This document shows positions 44,513 to 53,717 of a DNA stretch of 64,000 nucleotides, in pieces; the first letter of the stretch is position 1; each line of letters begins with the position of its first letter. Both the position numbers and the translations under genes were made by a program. The notes under the pieces were generated by a model. It made no database searches. It worked only from the letters and a program-made list of their open reading frames with translations, and had not been told where the DNA came from. This DNA is from UBA6136 sp964386975 (GTDB lineage: Bacteria > Pseudomonadota > Gammaproteobacteria > Methylococcales > Methylococcaceae), in NCBI GenBank assembly GCA_964386975.1, contig CAYLUS010000005.1, positions 10,033 to 74,032 of the forward strand, given 5' to 3'.

Positions 44513-46647
44513 CACCGATAACAAACGAGGACGCCTTGCAAAATTCCGACCCAAATCACCAAGAAATTGGGGAGATGCGCCAAAAATCACCGCCCCAGTC
44601 AGACATGGACCGGGTGATCGGCTTGTTTCAATCGGGTGACCTCCTAAAGGTCTGTGCCGAACTTGAAAGCATGTGCCATGAATTTCCAGATCATGCCTTT
44701 GCCTGGAAAGGACTTAGCGTCTCCCGCCATGTACTCGGGCAAAAAGAATTGGCGCTTGACGCCATGACACACGTTATCCGAATCGACCCGGGCGATCCAG
44801 AGGCACAAAGCAACCTGGGTGCCTTGTTGCAAGAGCTTGGTCAGTCTCAGGCCGCACTTGTCCATCTTGAGGAAGCGGTTCGGCTCAAGCCCGACTACGC
44901 CGATGCCTACTTTAATTTGGGTAATGCCCGACGGAATCTGGCCATGCTGCAGGAGGCAGCGCATGCCTATCGGGTCGCCATTTCCCTGAAGCCCGCCTTT
45001 GGGATGGCCTACTGCAATATCGGACTCTGCTTCAAGGATCTTTTACGCCCGATCGATGCTGAACAGGCCTTGCGAAAAGCGATCAAGGTCGATCCAGATG
45101 ATCCCTCGCTCTACTTCAACCTCGGCAACCTGCTTGAGTCCCTCGGGCACTCACATGAGGCCTTGCGCATGTTGGGGGAGGCCGTTAACCGAAAGGCGGA
45201 TTTTTCGGAGGCTTACACTAACCGGGGCGTGATTCAACGATCGATTGGCCTCCTTGGCGCCGCTGAATCCAGCTTCAGGGAAGCCATTCGCATTGCCCCT
45301 GAGAATGCCGAGCTAAAAAGTAATCTCGCTGTTTTACTGGGAGAACTGGGAGAGAGCCAAGCCGCAGAGGATCTGATGCGGGAAGCCATCAAGCATGATC
45401 CCCAGCAACTGATCTTTCGAAGTAACCTGCTTTTCCTGATGAGCACCATCTCCGGCGGCGATCGGGACCGTTATCTTAAGGAAGCCCGCGCATTTGGTGC
45501 CTTAGTCTCCGATCTTGCAGCCAAAAAGACCGTTCATTGGTCAGTTGAACCAAGCCCATGCCCTCTTAAAATCGGCTTGGTCGGTGGCGATTTTCGAAAC
45601 CACCCGGTCGGTTTTTTTATTGAGGGTCTTGCCCGATCGCTCGATTCCACCCGGATTGAATTGTTTGCCTTTCCAACCAACCTCTTGCATGACGACCTCA
45701 CCGCTCGCCTGGTTACTCTCTTCAAGGGCTGGCACCCGATCTTCGGGATGCCCGATCAGGCTGCAAGTCAACTGATTCACTCGCTCGGCATTCATATCCT
45801 GATTGACCTTTCAGGACATACAGACCACAACCGACTTGGCGTTTTTGGCTACAAGCCAGCACCCATCCAAGCCTCTTGGCTCGGTTACTGGGCATCAACC
45901 GGGGTAGTGGAGATGGACTATCTGATCGGCGATGTCCATGTCACTCCCTTGAGTGATGATGCCTGCTTTACGGAACGTCTATATCGCCTTCCAGAGACGC
46001 GATACTGCTACACGGCACCCGATTGCGAAGTGGAGGTGAATACCCTACCGGCCCTGACCAATGGGTTTATCACTTTTGGGAGCTTCAACAAGCTCCACAA
46101 GATGACCGAGGAGGTTGTCAGTGTTTGGTCAGAAATTTTGCGGAAGGTCCCTGAATCACGCCTGCTCCTCAAAGCCGGTCCCCTGTGTGATCCGGCCATG
46201 CGGGAAACGGTCAGCCAACGATTTCAGGATCAAGGTATTGAATCCAACCGGCTCTGTCTTGAATCGGCATCCTCGCGATCCCAATATTTCGCCGCTTATC
46301 GCCGCGTCGATATGGGCCTTGATCCTTTCCCGTTTCCTGGAGGGAACACCACGGTCGATTCCCTCTGGATGGGCGTACCTGTGCTTACCTTAGAAGGCAA
46401 AACGCTGCTTTCCCGACAGGGGGAGGGCATAACGCTCTCCAGCGGGCAGGTCGATTGGGTCGCCAGTGATAAGGATGACTATGTCTTGAAGGCACTGCGT
46501 TTTGCGAGTGATCTGGAGGCCCTGGCTGAAATTCGGAAAAACCTCAGAGAACGGGTGCTGAAAAGTCCGCTTTTTGACACGCAACGATTTGCTACGAATT
46601 TTGAGAGCGCCATGTTCGATTTATGGAAAATCCGATCAGGTCATTAG
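44509..46647 (+). CDS. TPR protein with a SPINDLY/OGT-type (GT41) domain (2)
   Basis: 712 residues; its ATG overlaps the preceding stop (ATGA). TPRs cover about residues 60-325 (EAQSNLGALLQELGQSQAAL; ADAYFNLGNARRNLAMLQEA). GT41 motifs: KIGLVGGDFRNHPVGFFIEG, DLSGHTDHNRLGVFGYKPAP, WLGYWASTGVVEMDYLIGD and LDPFPFPGGNTTVDSLWMGV. Clearly a paralogue of the upstream gene with all key residues kept, so the two may have different acceptors or act together. It converges on the minus-strand TPR gene with stops touching. Confidence 0.88.
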   Translation: MTPITNEDALQNSDPNHQEIGEMRQKSPPQSDMDRVIGLFQSGDLLKVCAELESMCHEFPDHAFAWKGLSVSRHVLGQKELALDAMTHVIRIDPGDPEAQSNLGALLQELGQSQAALVHLEEAVRLKPDYADAYFNLGNARRNLAMLQEAAHAYRVAISLKPAFGMAYCNIGLCFKDLLRPIDAEQALRKAIKVDPDDPSLYFNLGNLLESLGHSHEALRMLGEAVNRKADFSEAYTNRGVIQRSIGLLGAAESSFREAIRIAPENAELKSNLAVLLGELGESQAAEDLMREAIKHDPQQLIFRSNLLFLMSTISGGDRDRYLKEARAFGALVSDLAAKKTVHWSVEPSPCPLKIGLVGGDFRNHPVGFFIEGLARSLDSTRIELFAFPTNLLHDDLTARLVTLFKGWHPIFGMPDQAASQLIHSLGIHILIDLSGHTDHNRLGVFGYKPAPIQASWLGYWASTGVVEMDYLIGDVHVTPLSDDACFTERLYRLPETRYCYTAPDCEVEVNTLPALTNGFITFGSFNKLHKMTEEVVSVWSEILRKVPESRLLLKAGPLCDPAMRETVSQRFQDQGIESNRLCLESASSRSQYFAAYRRVDMGLDPFPFPGGNTTVDSLWMGVPVLTLEGKTLLSRQGEGITLSSGQVDWVASDKDDYVLKALRFASDLEALAEIRKNLRERVLKSPLFDTQRFATNFESAMFDLWKIRSGH

Positions 46648-48779
46648 AAGCCGCAAGGATCATTTGATTTTGCTGAAGGGTACATGGGCGCAGGGTCATG
46701 AAATCGGGCCAAAAGATCGTGGACGATTCGATCCATGACCCCATTCCACCCCCCTGGGGCTGATTGTCGGTAAAGCCGGGCCGCGTCGTACCATGGGCTG
46801 AGATCTTCTCCAAGCAGCCAGCGCCAGTCCGGTATTTTCGAGAGTAACAACCAGGTCTCCTTTCCTAACGCCATCGCGAGGTGGGCAACGCTCGTATCTA
46901 CCGTGATCACGAGATCCATCAGGGAAATAATGGCTGCCGTATCGTCAAAATCAACGATGGCCGGCTGAAGGTTTCGAACCTGCGGTCTGTTCTTCAGAAA
47001 GAGTTGATCGGCAGGGGCGATCTCCTTTTGAAGGCAGAAGAATTCAAAAGGCAACGTGAGAACCGGCTCAAACTGCAGCCAACCGATACTTCGCTGACGG
47101 TCCTCAGAATGCTGGGCGCTGCCGCTTGCCACCAAACCGATCTTCGGCCGCATTCCTCTTTCAATCAATGCTCGCCAGCGTTTGACCGCGCCCTGCTCTG
47201 GCTGAAAGTACCCTTTGGACAGGGGAATCGCATTTCGACAAATACCCATCAACAGCGGCATTGACATCAGCGGTGCCACGTAATCGGGCAGGGGGCTCGG
47301 AGCCGCCTCCCCGCGATGAAAGACCGAAATGGCGTTGGATTGACGTTGAAGAAAACCCTTGAGTTCAGGCTGGACCACCAGCATCACCCTCGCACCAAGC
47401 GATGTCGCTGCAAGGGCAAAGCGATAAAACTGGAGGGTATCTCCAAGCCCCTGCTCTGAAACCAGCATCAGCTGTTTATCAACAAGTGTGTTTAAGTTTG
47501 AAGGGCGAGGACCTAGATCCAAAAGTGGATCGGGAACATGAGAGGCCATTTTGAGTCGCCATTCATAGTTCGCCCATCCGTTTTCATAATCGCCCACCAA
47601 GAGCTGAAGAAGACCGAGATTCCAATGGGCATCGGCATAATCGGATCGAAGCCTCAATGCAGACCTGAAGGCTGTCCCCGCCTCATCAAGTCGGTAAAGT
47701 GCGCGAAGGGCTGCGCCCAGGTTGTTGAGCGCATCGGCATATTCGGGATCGATGGCTAATGCGCGCCGCAGCATCGTCTCAGCCGTTTGAGGGTCGCCGG
47801 CCTCATAAAAGGAGAGGCCCAGATTATTGATGGCCTCGGCATAGGCTGGCTCGAGGACCAATGCGCTTCGGTAATAGTCATCCGCCAAACCGTGAGATCC
47901 TGCATCAAACGTGGTGATGGCCAGATTATTGAGGGCCTCTGGGTAGTGCGGTGAAACCCGCAAGGCTCTCCTGAAAAATTTAGCGCCACGATGGGGGGTC
48001 TTTAATACGCGCTGGGTATTACCCAGATTGTTGAGAGCCTCTGCATAATCAGGCTGAAGGGCCAACGCATTCTGATAGGGGATCAGGGATTCCTGATGCC
48101 GTCCCAGTTCAAAATTGACAATGCCAAAGTTGTTGTAGGCCTCCTGAAAGAGGGGATTTAACAAAATGGCACGACTAAAACTCTGGCCAGCGCTTTCGTA
48201 AAGCTGAAGGTCGGTCAAGCTGACACCGAGATTGTTTAGCGCGGCGCCATAGTCGGGCTGAATGCACAAAGCCCTTCTGTACGCGAAAACGGACTCCTGC
48301 ACTTTGCCGGCATCATGAAGGCATTTGGCAAGATTCTCATGGGCCATCAAGTAGGCCGGTCTCAGATTTAGCGCCGTTCGACAGGCCTCTTCGGATTGGC
48401 TGTACTGACCCAGCTGGCGCAAGGTATTTCCAAGATTGTTGTGAGCTTCAGCGTAGCCAGGATTGCAGCGGATGGCGCTTTCGTAGGCCTCACGTGCCAG
48501 AATGAGTTCTTTAACCGAGGCCAGAATGACACCCAGGTTAAAGTGACTCTCACTGTTACGCGGTTGGGCGTAAGTGGCGCGCCGCATCAAATCAATGGCT
48601 GCCATGCCCTGTCCGGATGCAAATGCGATGGCACCCATCACTTTCCAGCCAAGCTCCAATGCTGGTTTTCTCACAAGCAGTTGTCGCGCCCGTGCCTGCG
48701 CCATGCTGTAATCCCCCATGGAAAAGGCAGTGACAAGTTGCTCAATTTCCTGATCGTGGGAGGCGGCCTGAGTTGACAT
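46644..48779 (-). CDS. TPR protein with a GT9-like glycosyltransferase domain (4)
   Basis: 711 residues from the ATG at 48779; the longer frame upstream lacks TPR character. It has the longest TPR array of the set, about residues 40-420, with very regular units (AEALNNLGNTQRVLKTPHRG; ADALNNLGAALRALYRLDEA). The GT domain has LMLVSEQGLGDTLQFYRFAL, SGSAQHSEDRQRSIGWLQFE, DLVITVDTSVAHLAMALGKE and IPDWRWLLGEDLSPWYDA. It faces the two GT41 genes, and its 3' end overlaps theirs. The divergent gap to the 1372-residue gene is 187 bases. Confidence 0.77.
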   Translation of the reverse strand: MSTQAASHDQEIEQLVTAFSMGDYSMAQARARQLLVRKPALELGWKVMGAIAFASGQGMAAIDLMRRATYAQPRNSESHFNLGVILASVKELILAREAYESAIRCNPGYAEAHNNLGNTLRQLGQYSQSEEACRTALNLRPAYLMAHENLAKCLHDAGKVQESVFAYRRALCIQPDYGAALNNLGVSLTDLQLYESAGQSFSRAILLNPLFQEAYNNFGIVNFELGRHQESLIPYQNALALQPDYAEALNNLGNTQRVLKTPHRGAKFFRRALRVSPHYPEALNNLAITTFDAGSHGLADDYYRSALVLEPAYAEAINNLGLSFYEAGDPQTAETMLRRALAIDPEYADALNNLGAALRALYRLDEAGTAFRSALRLRSDYADAHWNLGLLQLLVGDYENGWANYEWRLKMASHVPDPLLDLGPRPSNLNTLVDKQLMLVSEQGLGDTLQFYRFALAATSLGARVMLVVQPELKGFLQRQSNAISVFHRGEAAPSPLPDYVAPLMSMPLLMGICRNAIPLSKGYFQPEQGAVKRWRALIERGMRPKIGLVASGSAQHSEDRQRSIGWLQFEPVLTLPFEFFCLQKEIAPADQLFLKNRPQVRNLQPAIVDFDDTAAIISLMDLVITVDTSVAHLAMALGKETWLLLSKIPDWRWLLGEDLSPWYDAARLYRQSAPGGWNGVMDRIVHDLLARFHDPAPMYPSAKSNDPCGF

Positions 48780-48966
48780 GAAAAAAATGCGCTTAGGTAA
48801 GTAAAAATCTTGCAATGGGGATATCAGGCATTGGCTTGACCCTTTTGCCCGTTTTTTTGTAAGAGCCGGAGAGTGCCAACATGCTTTCTGGTTTGCGATC
48901 AAACCAGCGCCTGTTAGGCCTAATTCGTTCTTTATCCCTTAACTTATTACCCATCCGGCATAAAAC

Positions 48967-51900
48967 ATGAAGGACCAATCTGAAGTGCTGGCCAAGTTGG
49001 CAGAAGCCAAAGCCGATGAGGTGTCGCTTCTCGAGCTTGAGACCAAGACCGGTGAATTCGGTGCACTCAAGAAGGAGATTAAAGAATTCTTAAAGAAACC
49101 TAGCACCAAGCTCGACAAATCATTTGCTCCTGACTTTCTCAAGAATTCAACTGAAGAATTCATCGATAAGCTCGATCTGCTCGATGCCTTCTTGGACAAG
49201 GCATCGAATCTGGACGCAACACTGATGACCCACATGGATCACTTTGAAGCGTTCAGCAAGTCCCCGTCCGAGCAGAGCTACCGCGTTAGCAGTCAGTATG
49301 ACAAGCACACCATAAAGAGTGCGGTTACGAATGATCTCGATGGCGCTCTCTATAAGGAAGTCTTTGGATCATCGGGCGCCGGCCGGGTCCTTAGAAAAGA
49401 GCATCGAGCCTCGGCCTCGATGTACGAGACTTTAGTGAAAAGTCGTGATGCGCTAGCTCCTCTTGTTGGCTCCAATCTGAGCGTCTTAAAGAAAAAAATC
49501 GCCGATTTCAAAAGAAAACTTGAGCTTCGCAAGGATCTGAAGAAACGGGCAGACAAGGCCCGTGTCGTTCTTACTAAGTTGCAACAGTCCACAGCCCAAA
49601 ACCTTGGCAAGGTCGATGGTTTTTACAAGGTAAACAGCAACAAAATCAAAGGGCTGAATGGGCAAATTGCAGCACATCAGTCTCGGATCACGAGGCTGCA
49701 GGTCGAACTGTCAAGCGCGGAGGAAAGCCGCGCATCAGACATCGAGGACGAAATTCTGGCAGAGGAAGAGAAGATCACCCTGTTGCAGATCGAATTAGAT
49801 GGCATTCTTGATGTCATCGATTACTGCGGCTTAAAAAAGGACGCGCTCATCGAATCTGGCAAGAAGATCGATGCCTTTGTCAGCGAGTACAAGGGGAACC
49901 ACACACTCATCCAATATTTTGCCCTTGGTGATGAGGTCAGATTCAAGCTCGAAAGTATTGCACAGTGGCTCAGGGGAGGGGGGAGCGCCGGTGATTCCAC
50001 GGGTAGCACCAAATTTCTTTTCTGTTTCGATGCCGGTGTTCAGCTAGGCGCGAAGTTAGGAATCGTAAATTTGTATCAGCGGGTTGGCGTCAAGATTCTC
50101 CTCGGTGCCCACCTTGCGATCACCGATGACCGCCGCGTCATCTTTTCGCGGAGGATCTACCTGGTGCTTTCAACGGATGCAAAATTCAGTGTGGGTCTCC
50201 CCGATGAGGCGATGGCAGGCATTGACCTGCTGCAGCAACAAGGGATTGCTATCGAGCCACCGGAAGAATTGATCAATATGTCAGCCAAAGTGGGCGCCTC
50301 TCTAAAAGACGCGGAGCTAACCGATCTTTACGATAACGAACATCATTGGGCATGCAGAACCGCACAAGAAATCACCCGTCGGATCTTTTTTATTCGATCC
50401 TATGACGCCACTCTCGACCAAGCCGCGATTGATGAGCGATTCAAACGCCTGCTCGCGCATAATTTCGCGGGGATCGAGGATGCCGAGGTACGAGGTCTTC
50501 TTGAACAGAGAGTCACAGAGCTGAATCAGGTTTTAACGCTCGCAAAAAATCCTTCCACCCGACTGCTCATGAGTGCACCCATGTCGATTCATGGGAGTGT
50601 CAGCCTCGAAGCGATGGGCCATACAGCCTACGAAAAGAAACGATCGGACAAAGCCCGTTATGACATTTCCATAACCACGGTAAGCCTGGATGCCTCTGGC
50701 AAGGAAGTGCAGCCTGATCCCAGCACTACGGTCAAGGGAACGCTTCACGAAACGCTGGCTCAATTTACCGATGGACGGTCGGAGGGCCATTTCCTTCATC
50801 ACATCTTTTCTACCAACGATTCCAATCCCAAGAATTCTGCAGGCTATCTAGAACTGGTTCAAAGTGATACCAATAAGGGTACGTTTGGAACGGTGAGCGT
50901 CAAGTGGTCTGATAAATTAACCAACCAAACCGCCGATCCTCGGATACGCGACGCTTTATCAAGTCATCTCAATGGCATCGTGAGTCGAGGGACAAGCCCA
51001 CCTGCTGCGCTTGATTCATCGATTGATGTGCCTGCCGATGTCATCTCTGAAATGCTCGCAAGAGCCGATATCATCAAGACCGGCAAGTCGCCATCTGCCT
51101 TTATCGAACAGGTGAAGGATCGGACCGAAAAGGCTGAAAAAATCAGCTCCGGCCTTGACTCGGTTTCCGGGGCGGTCGCCCATCCGGTGCTTGCATCGGT
51201 ATCAGAAGCCATAAAAAGCCCCGTCGGCATGGCATCATCTTTTTCGGAGTCGTTGGATGGGACTGAATCCTATGGGGTCTACATGCGTTATGTGGCCCAA
51301 TACAGGCAGGCGGCGGGGCCGGACCCTGAGATCCATTGGGTGCCTCAGGTCTTCAGGGGGCAGGTGCTCCAAAATGTGAGCATTTCAAGTGGGGACCAAA
51401 CCATTCCCATTATTCCTGGCATCTCAGCCTATGTGGCTGTGCAAATGTCGATGCTGCGCGAGTATGCGCAATATGAAATTCTTGGGACCGAAACCTTCAG
51501 CTACCTGCGTATCTTGGCCCAACAATTTGCAAAAGCCAGCGCCGTGGTGGGGTTAAAAGGGGGGAAACCCCTGACAATCGAGGAATACGTTGACTTTCAT
51601 AAAGCCGAAGTCAGCGAAATGTTGAGCCGCGTCGTCATCTCAACCAGTGGTCCACACAATGAACTCATGCTCGCGTGTTCGACCACGGCTTTGGGGGGGA
51701 AAGGCGGAATGGCGGTACTCGGCTACGACCCCGAAAAGGCGCGTGATCTTGGCAAAGCCTGCTACGCACAATATGCGCCCACAGAAAAAAATCCCTTTAC
51801 CAGCAGCCTTGCACACCGACAATATCTGAAGAGTACATTCATTTGGGCCGCCAAAGCCGCGTTGGCAGAAAAAAGGGACTCAGATCTCCTCGAGGCGGTT

Positions 51901-53085
51901 GGCAACCCTGAGACTTATGGGATTCGGGCAAGACGGGTTAGAGATATCAATGAGAAGACGGAATACCTGACCAACCGCTACGCATTCTGGAGTAGAACGC
52001 ATCTTAATCTGGTGGTCGAATTCGAAAAGCGGTTCAACGACAGTGTCACCAACAAGCTAAAGCCAACAAATTTCCAGCTAGAGCAAGCCCGGCTGGATGC
52101 GGTAAGGCGAGTTTATAACTCGATTGATGAACTGAATAAAAGGATCCGAAATGTCCTTCCCGATACCGGCTCAATTCCAGAGAAACCCACGCTTCATCAG
52201 ATCCGAATACTGGCACCGATGATCCTTCAAGCCGTCAGCGAGACGATCAGCTTTGAACTGGATAAAGGGGTTGAAAACTATGAAGATAAGATACGTCGCC
52301 CCGATCTCACGAAATTCACCTACACCCTTCATTTATGGAATTTTGCGCGTACCTTTAGAACCCCACGTGAACCCCGATGCGATCAGACTTTCTTGAGAGA
52401 GGCTTGGATCAAAGAACTGCGGGAGTTCTATAACCAGATGAGACCGGGCATGAAGCCCAGGGATTACCCGGATGATTTGAAGCCATTGGTTCCCGTTAAT
52501 TGGGACTATGACAGGGGAATCGCGATGCGGGGTTGGTTCCAGATCACATCAAAGGAAACGGTGAAGCTGATAAACGCCCTCGACACGTACAATAAGGAAC
52601 TCCCTGAATTCAGAAGGTCAGGTATTTTCGACCCTGAGGAATTTGCCCCTGCGTTCCAAACATACCTTGAGGAACGCTATACCGCCTTGAAGAAATTCAA
52701 CGCGGCAATTGAGGACTGGAAACGACCAAAACTGGCAGAAACCAGCGATCGAATGCCGAATGTCGTCATGCTCCTTCAGGTGCCCTTGTTGATCGAGGCG
52801 ATGAACCTGACCATCCTAATGATCAAGAATGAGCTTCACATGCGGCTCACCGAACTGGTGTCGTATGAAGAAGCGCTTAATAAAGCCAAATTCCTGCCGC
52901 CGCGGCGATTTGCGCCACCTAAACCCAAGCCGATTTCCCCTGAGGTCTACTCGGCGCTCATCGCCTTTCTTAAGGCCTCGCCATCCAATTTCGATTTCGA
53001 AAGCATGCTTCATGGTCCCAAACAGATTCGATACGCTGGCTCCGATCATGAGGTCTACGAGGTATCGAGGGAACCCATGCCTTGA
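48967..53085 (+). CDS. 1372-residue protein of unknown function
   Basis: I recognise no family. There is no signal peptide, lipobox or clear membrane segment, so the product is probably cytoplasmic or secreted by a signal-less route. Residues 1-100 are charged and helical. A coiled coil runs from about 175 to 285 (GQIAAHQSRITRLQVELSSA; EILAEEEKITLLQIELDGIL). The middle (about 340-560) contains beta-like stretches (FLFCFDAGVQLGAKLGIVNL), and the C-terminal 350 residues are helical with many aromatic and charged positions. Codon use looks like its neighbours. It lacks a good Shine-Dalgarno sequence. A T6SS cargo or a glycosylation acceptor are possibilities by location only. A 9-bp hairpin follows at 53221. 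Confidence 0.8.
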   Translation: MKDQSEVLAKLAEAKADEVSLLELETKTGEFGALKKEIKEFLKKPSTKLDKSFAPDFLKNSTEEFIDKLDLLDAFLDKASNLDATLMTHMDHFEAFSKSPSEQSYRVSSQYDKHTIKSAVTNDLDGALYKEVFGSSGAGRVLRKEHRASASMYETLVKSRDALAPLVGSNLSVLKKKIADFKRKLELRKDLKKRADKARVVLTKLQQSTAQNLGKVDGFYKVNSNKIKGLNGQIAAHQSRITRLQVELSSAEESRASDIEDEILAEEEKITLLQIELDGILDVIDYCGLKKDALIESGKKIDAFVSEYKGNHTLIQYFALGDEVRFKLESIAQWLRGGGSAGDSTGSTKFLFCFDAGVQLGAKLGIVNLYQRVGVKILLGAHLAITDDRRVIFSRRIYLVLSTDAKFSVGLPDEAMAGIDLLQQQGIAIEPPEELINMSAKVGASLKDAELTDLYDNEHHWACRTAQEITRRIFFIRSYDATLDQAAIDERFKRLLAHNFAGIEDAEVRGLLEQRVTELNQVLTLAKNPSTRLLMSAPMSIHGSVSLEAMGHTAYEKKRSDKARYDISITTVSLDASGKEVQPDPSTTVKGTLHETLAQFTDGRSEGHFLHHIFSTNDSNPKNSAGYLELVQSDTNKGTFGTVSVKWSDKLTNQTADPRIRDALSSHLNGIVSRGTSPPAALDSSIDVPADVISEMLARADIIKTGKSPSAFIEQVKDRTEKAEKISSGLDSVSGAVAHPVLASVSEAIKSPVGMASSFSESLDGTESYGVYMRYVAQYRQAAGPDPEIHWVPQVFRGQVLQNVSISSGDQTIPIIPGISAYVAVQMSMLREYAQYEILGTETFSYLRILAQQFAKASAVVGLKGGKPLTIEEYVDFHKAEVSEMLSRVVISTSGPHNELMLACSTTALGGKGGMAVLGYDPEKARDLGKACYAQYAPTEKNPFTSSLAHRQYLKSTFIWAAKAALAEKRDSDLLEAVGNPETYGIRARRVRDINEKTEYLTNRYAFWSRTHLNLVVEFEKRFNDSVTNKLKPTNFQLEQARLDAVRRVYNSIDELNKRIRNVLPDTGSIPEKPTLHQIRILAPMILQAVSETISFELDKGVENYEDKIRRPDLTKFTYTLHLWNFARTFRTPREPRCDQTFLREAWIKELREFYNQMRPGMKPRDYPDDLKPLVPVNWDYDRGIAMRGWFQITSKETVKLINALDTYNKELPEFRRSGIFDPEEFAPAFQTYLEERYTALKKFNAAIEDWKRPKLAETSDRMPNVVMLLQVPLLIEAMNLTILMIKNELHMRLTELVSYEEALNKAKFLPPRRFAPPKPKPISPEVYSALIAFLKASPSNFDFESMLHGPKQIRYAGSDHEVYEVSREPMP

Positions 53086-53220
53086 TGCGGATCGGAAAGC
53101 GATTTCCTGATTGGTTGACTGCGTGCTTGTACTCACGGCTGGGGGAGAGTGGCCTCGTGCCGATCCATGGGTTGTCCGAGCCGGATTGTCTCGACCTACG
53201 GCCGTAAGCATGCGTCTTAT

Positions 53221-53243
53221 GGGCCAACCGCGTTGGTTGGCCC
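53221..53243 (+). terminator. Strong hairpin downstream of the 1372-residue gene
   Basis: Perfect 9-bp GC-rich stem GGGCCAACC/GGTTGGCCC with loop GCGTT, 136 bases after the stop codon. No T-run follows, so Rho-independent termination would be inefficient, but it is the best transcript end between this gene and the thaumatin-like gene. Confidence 0.45.
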
Positions 53244-53467
53244 AATATCAGGGGACATCCCGCAAGAATCAAGAAATGCATCACATGTCGACGGGTACCG
53301 ATTGATGAATCCCGCTGCATATATTGATTAGGGTTGACTGGAGTAGCGTGGGGTGGCTCAAACGCGACGAAAAAAGGTCAGAAATCGTCTGACGACCATG
53401 CAAACCAAGTCAATGGCTCTTGATGAGACTGATCCGGTACCAACCTATTCAATTTAACATAATATAC

Positions 53468-53481
53468 ATTATGCGCATAAT
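53468..53481. promoter_or_regulatory. 14-bp palindrome ATTATGCGCATAAT, possible operator
   Basis: A perfect palindrome in an AT-rich island with repeated TATAAT-like sequences (CATAATAT on the left, GCATAATATGC on the right), about 240 bases before the thaumatin-like gene. It looks like a regulator-binding site within or beside a promoter. No protein can be assigned to it. Confidence 0.4.
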
Positions 53482-53652
53482 ATGCTGTATTGTTTCTTCC
53501 CAAAAAGGCTCACCCCGCCCGGGTGCCCGATCTCACCCTGCCACGATAAATTACCTTGACAATCTCCCAAACGAGCGCATAGTCAAATGGCAGGTCGATT
53601 CCAGGATGAAATCGATCCGTAATTAAAAATATCCTGGTGGATGTTCCAAACG

Positions 53653-53679
53653 CTGTGATTCTGAGACTCTGAATCACAG
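53653..53679 (+). promoter_or_regulatory. Inverted repeat in the leader of the thaumatin-like gene
   Basis: CTGTGATTC and GAATCACAG form a perfect 9-bp inverted repeat around TGAGACTCT, ending 38 bases before the ATG. It could be an operator or an RNA hairpin in the 5' leader. It lies too close to the start codon to terminate anything useful downstream. Confidence 0.4.
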
Positions 53680-53717
53680 AGCTTGGGGGCGAATAAAACA
53701 AAACGCATGGGGGCTTT

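Larger units (their letters stand above)
53086..53717. other. Region upstream of the thaumatin-like gene
   Basis: 632 bases with no convincing gene. Besides the hairpin at 53221-53243 it holds a strikingly AT-rich stretch around 53450-53490 containing a 14-bp palindrome, and a 9-bp inverted repeat close to the start of the next gene. A small plus-strand frame at 53111-53305 does not read like a protein. Confidence 0.4.

Noticed and set aside
46592..46813. Possible small gene spanning the convergent TPR-gene junction
   Set aside because: Antisense or out of frame over two TPR genes, with no independent support.
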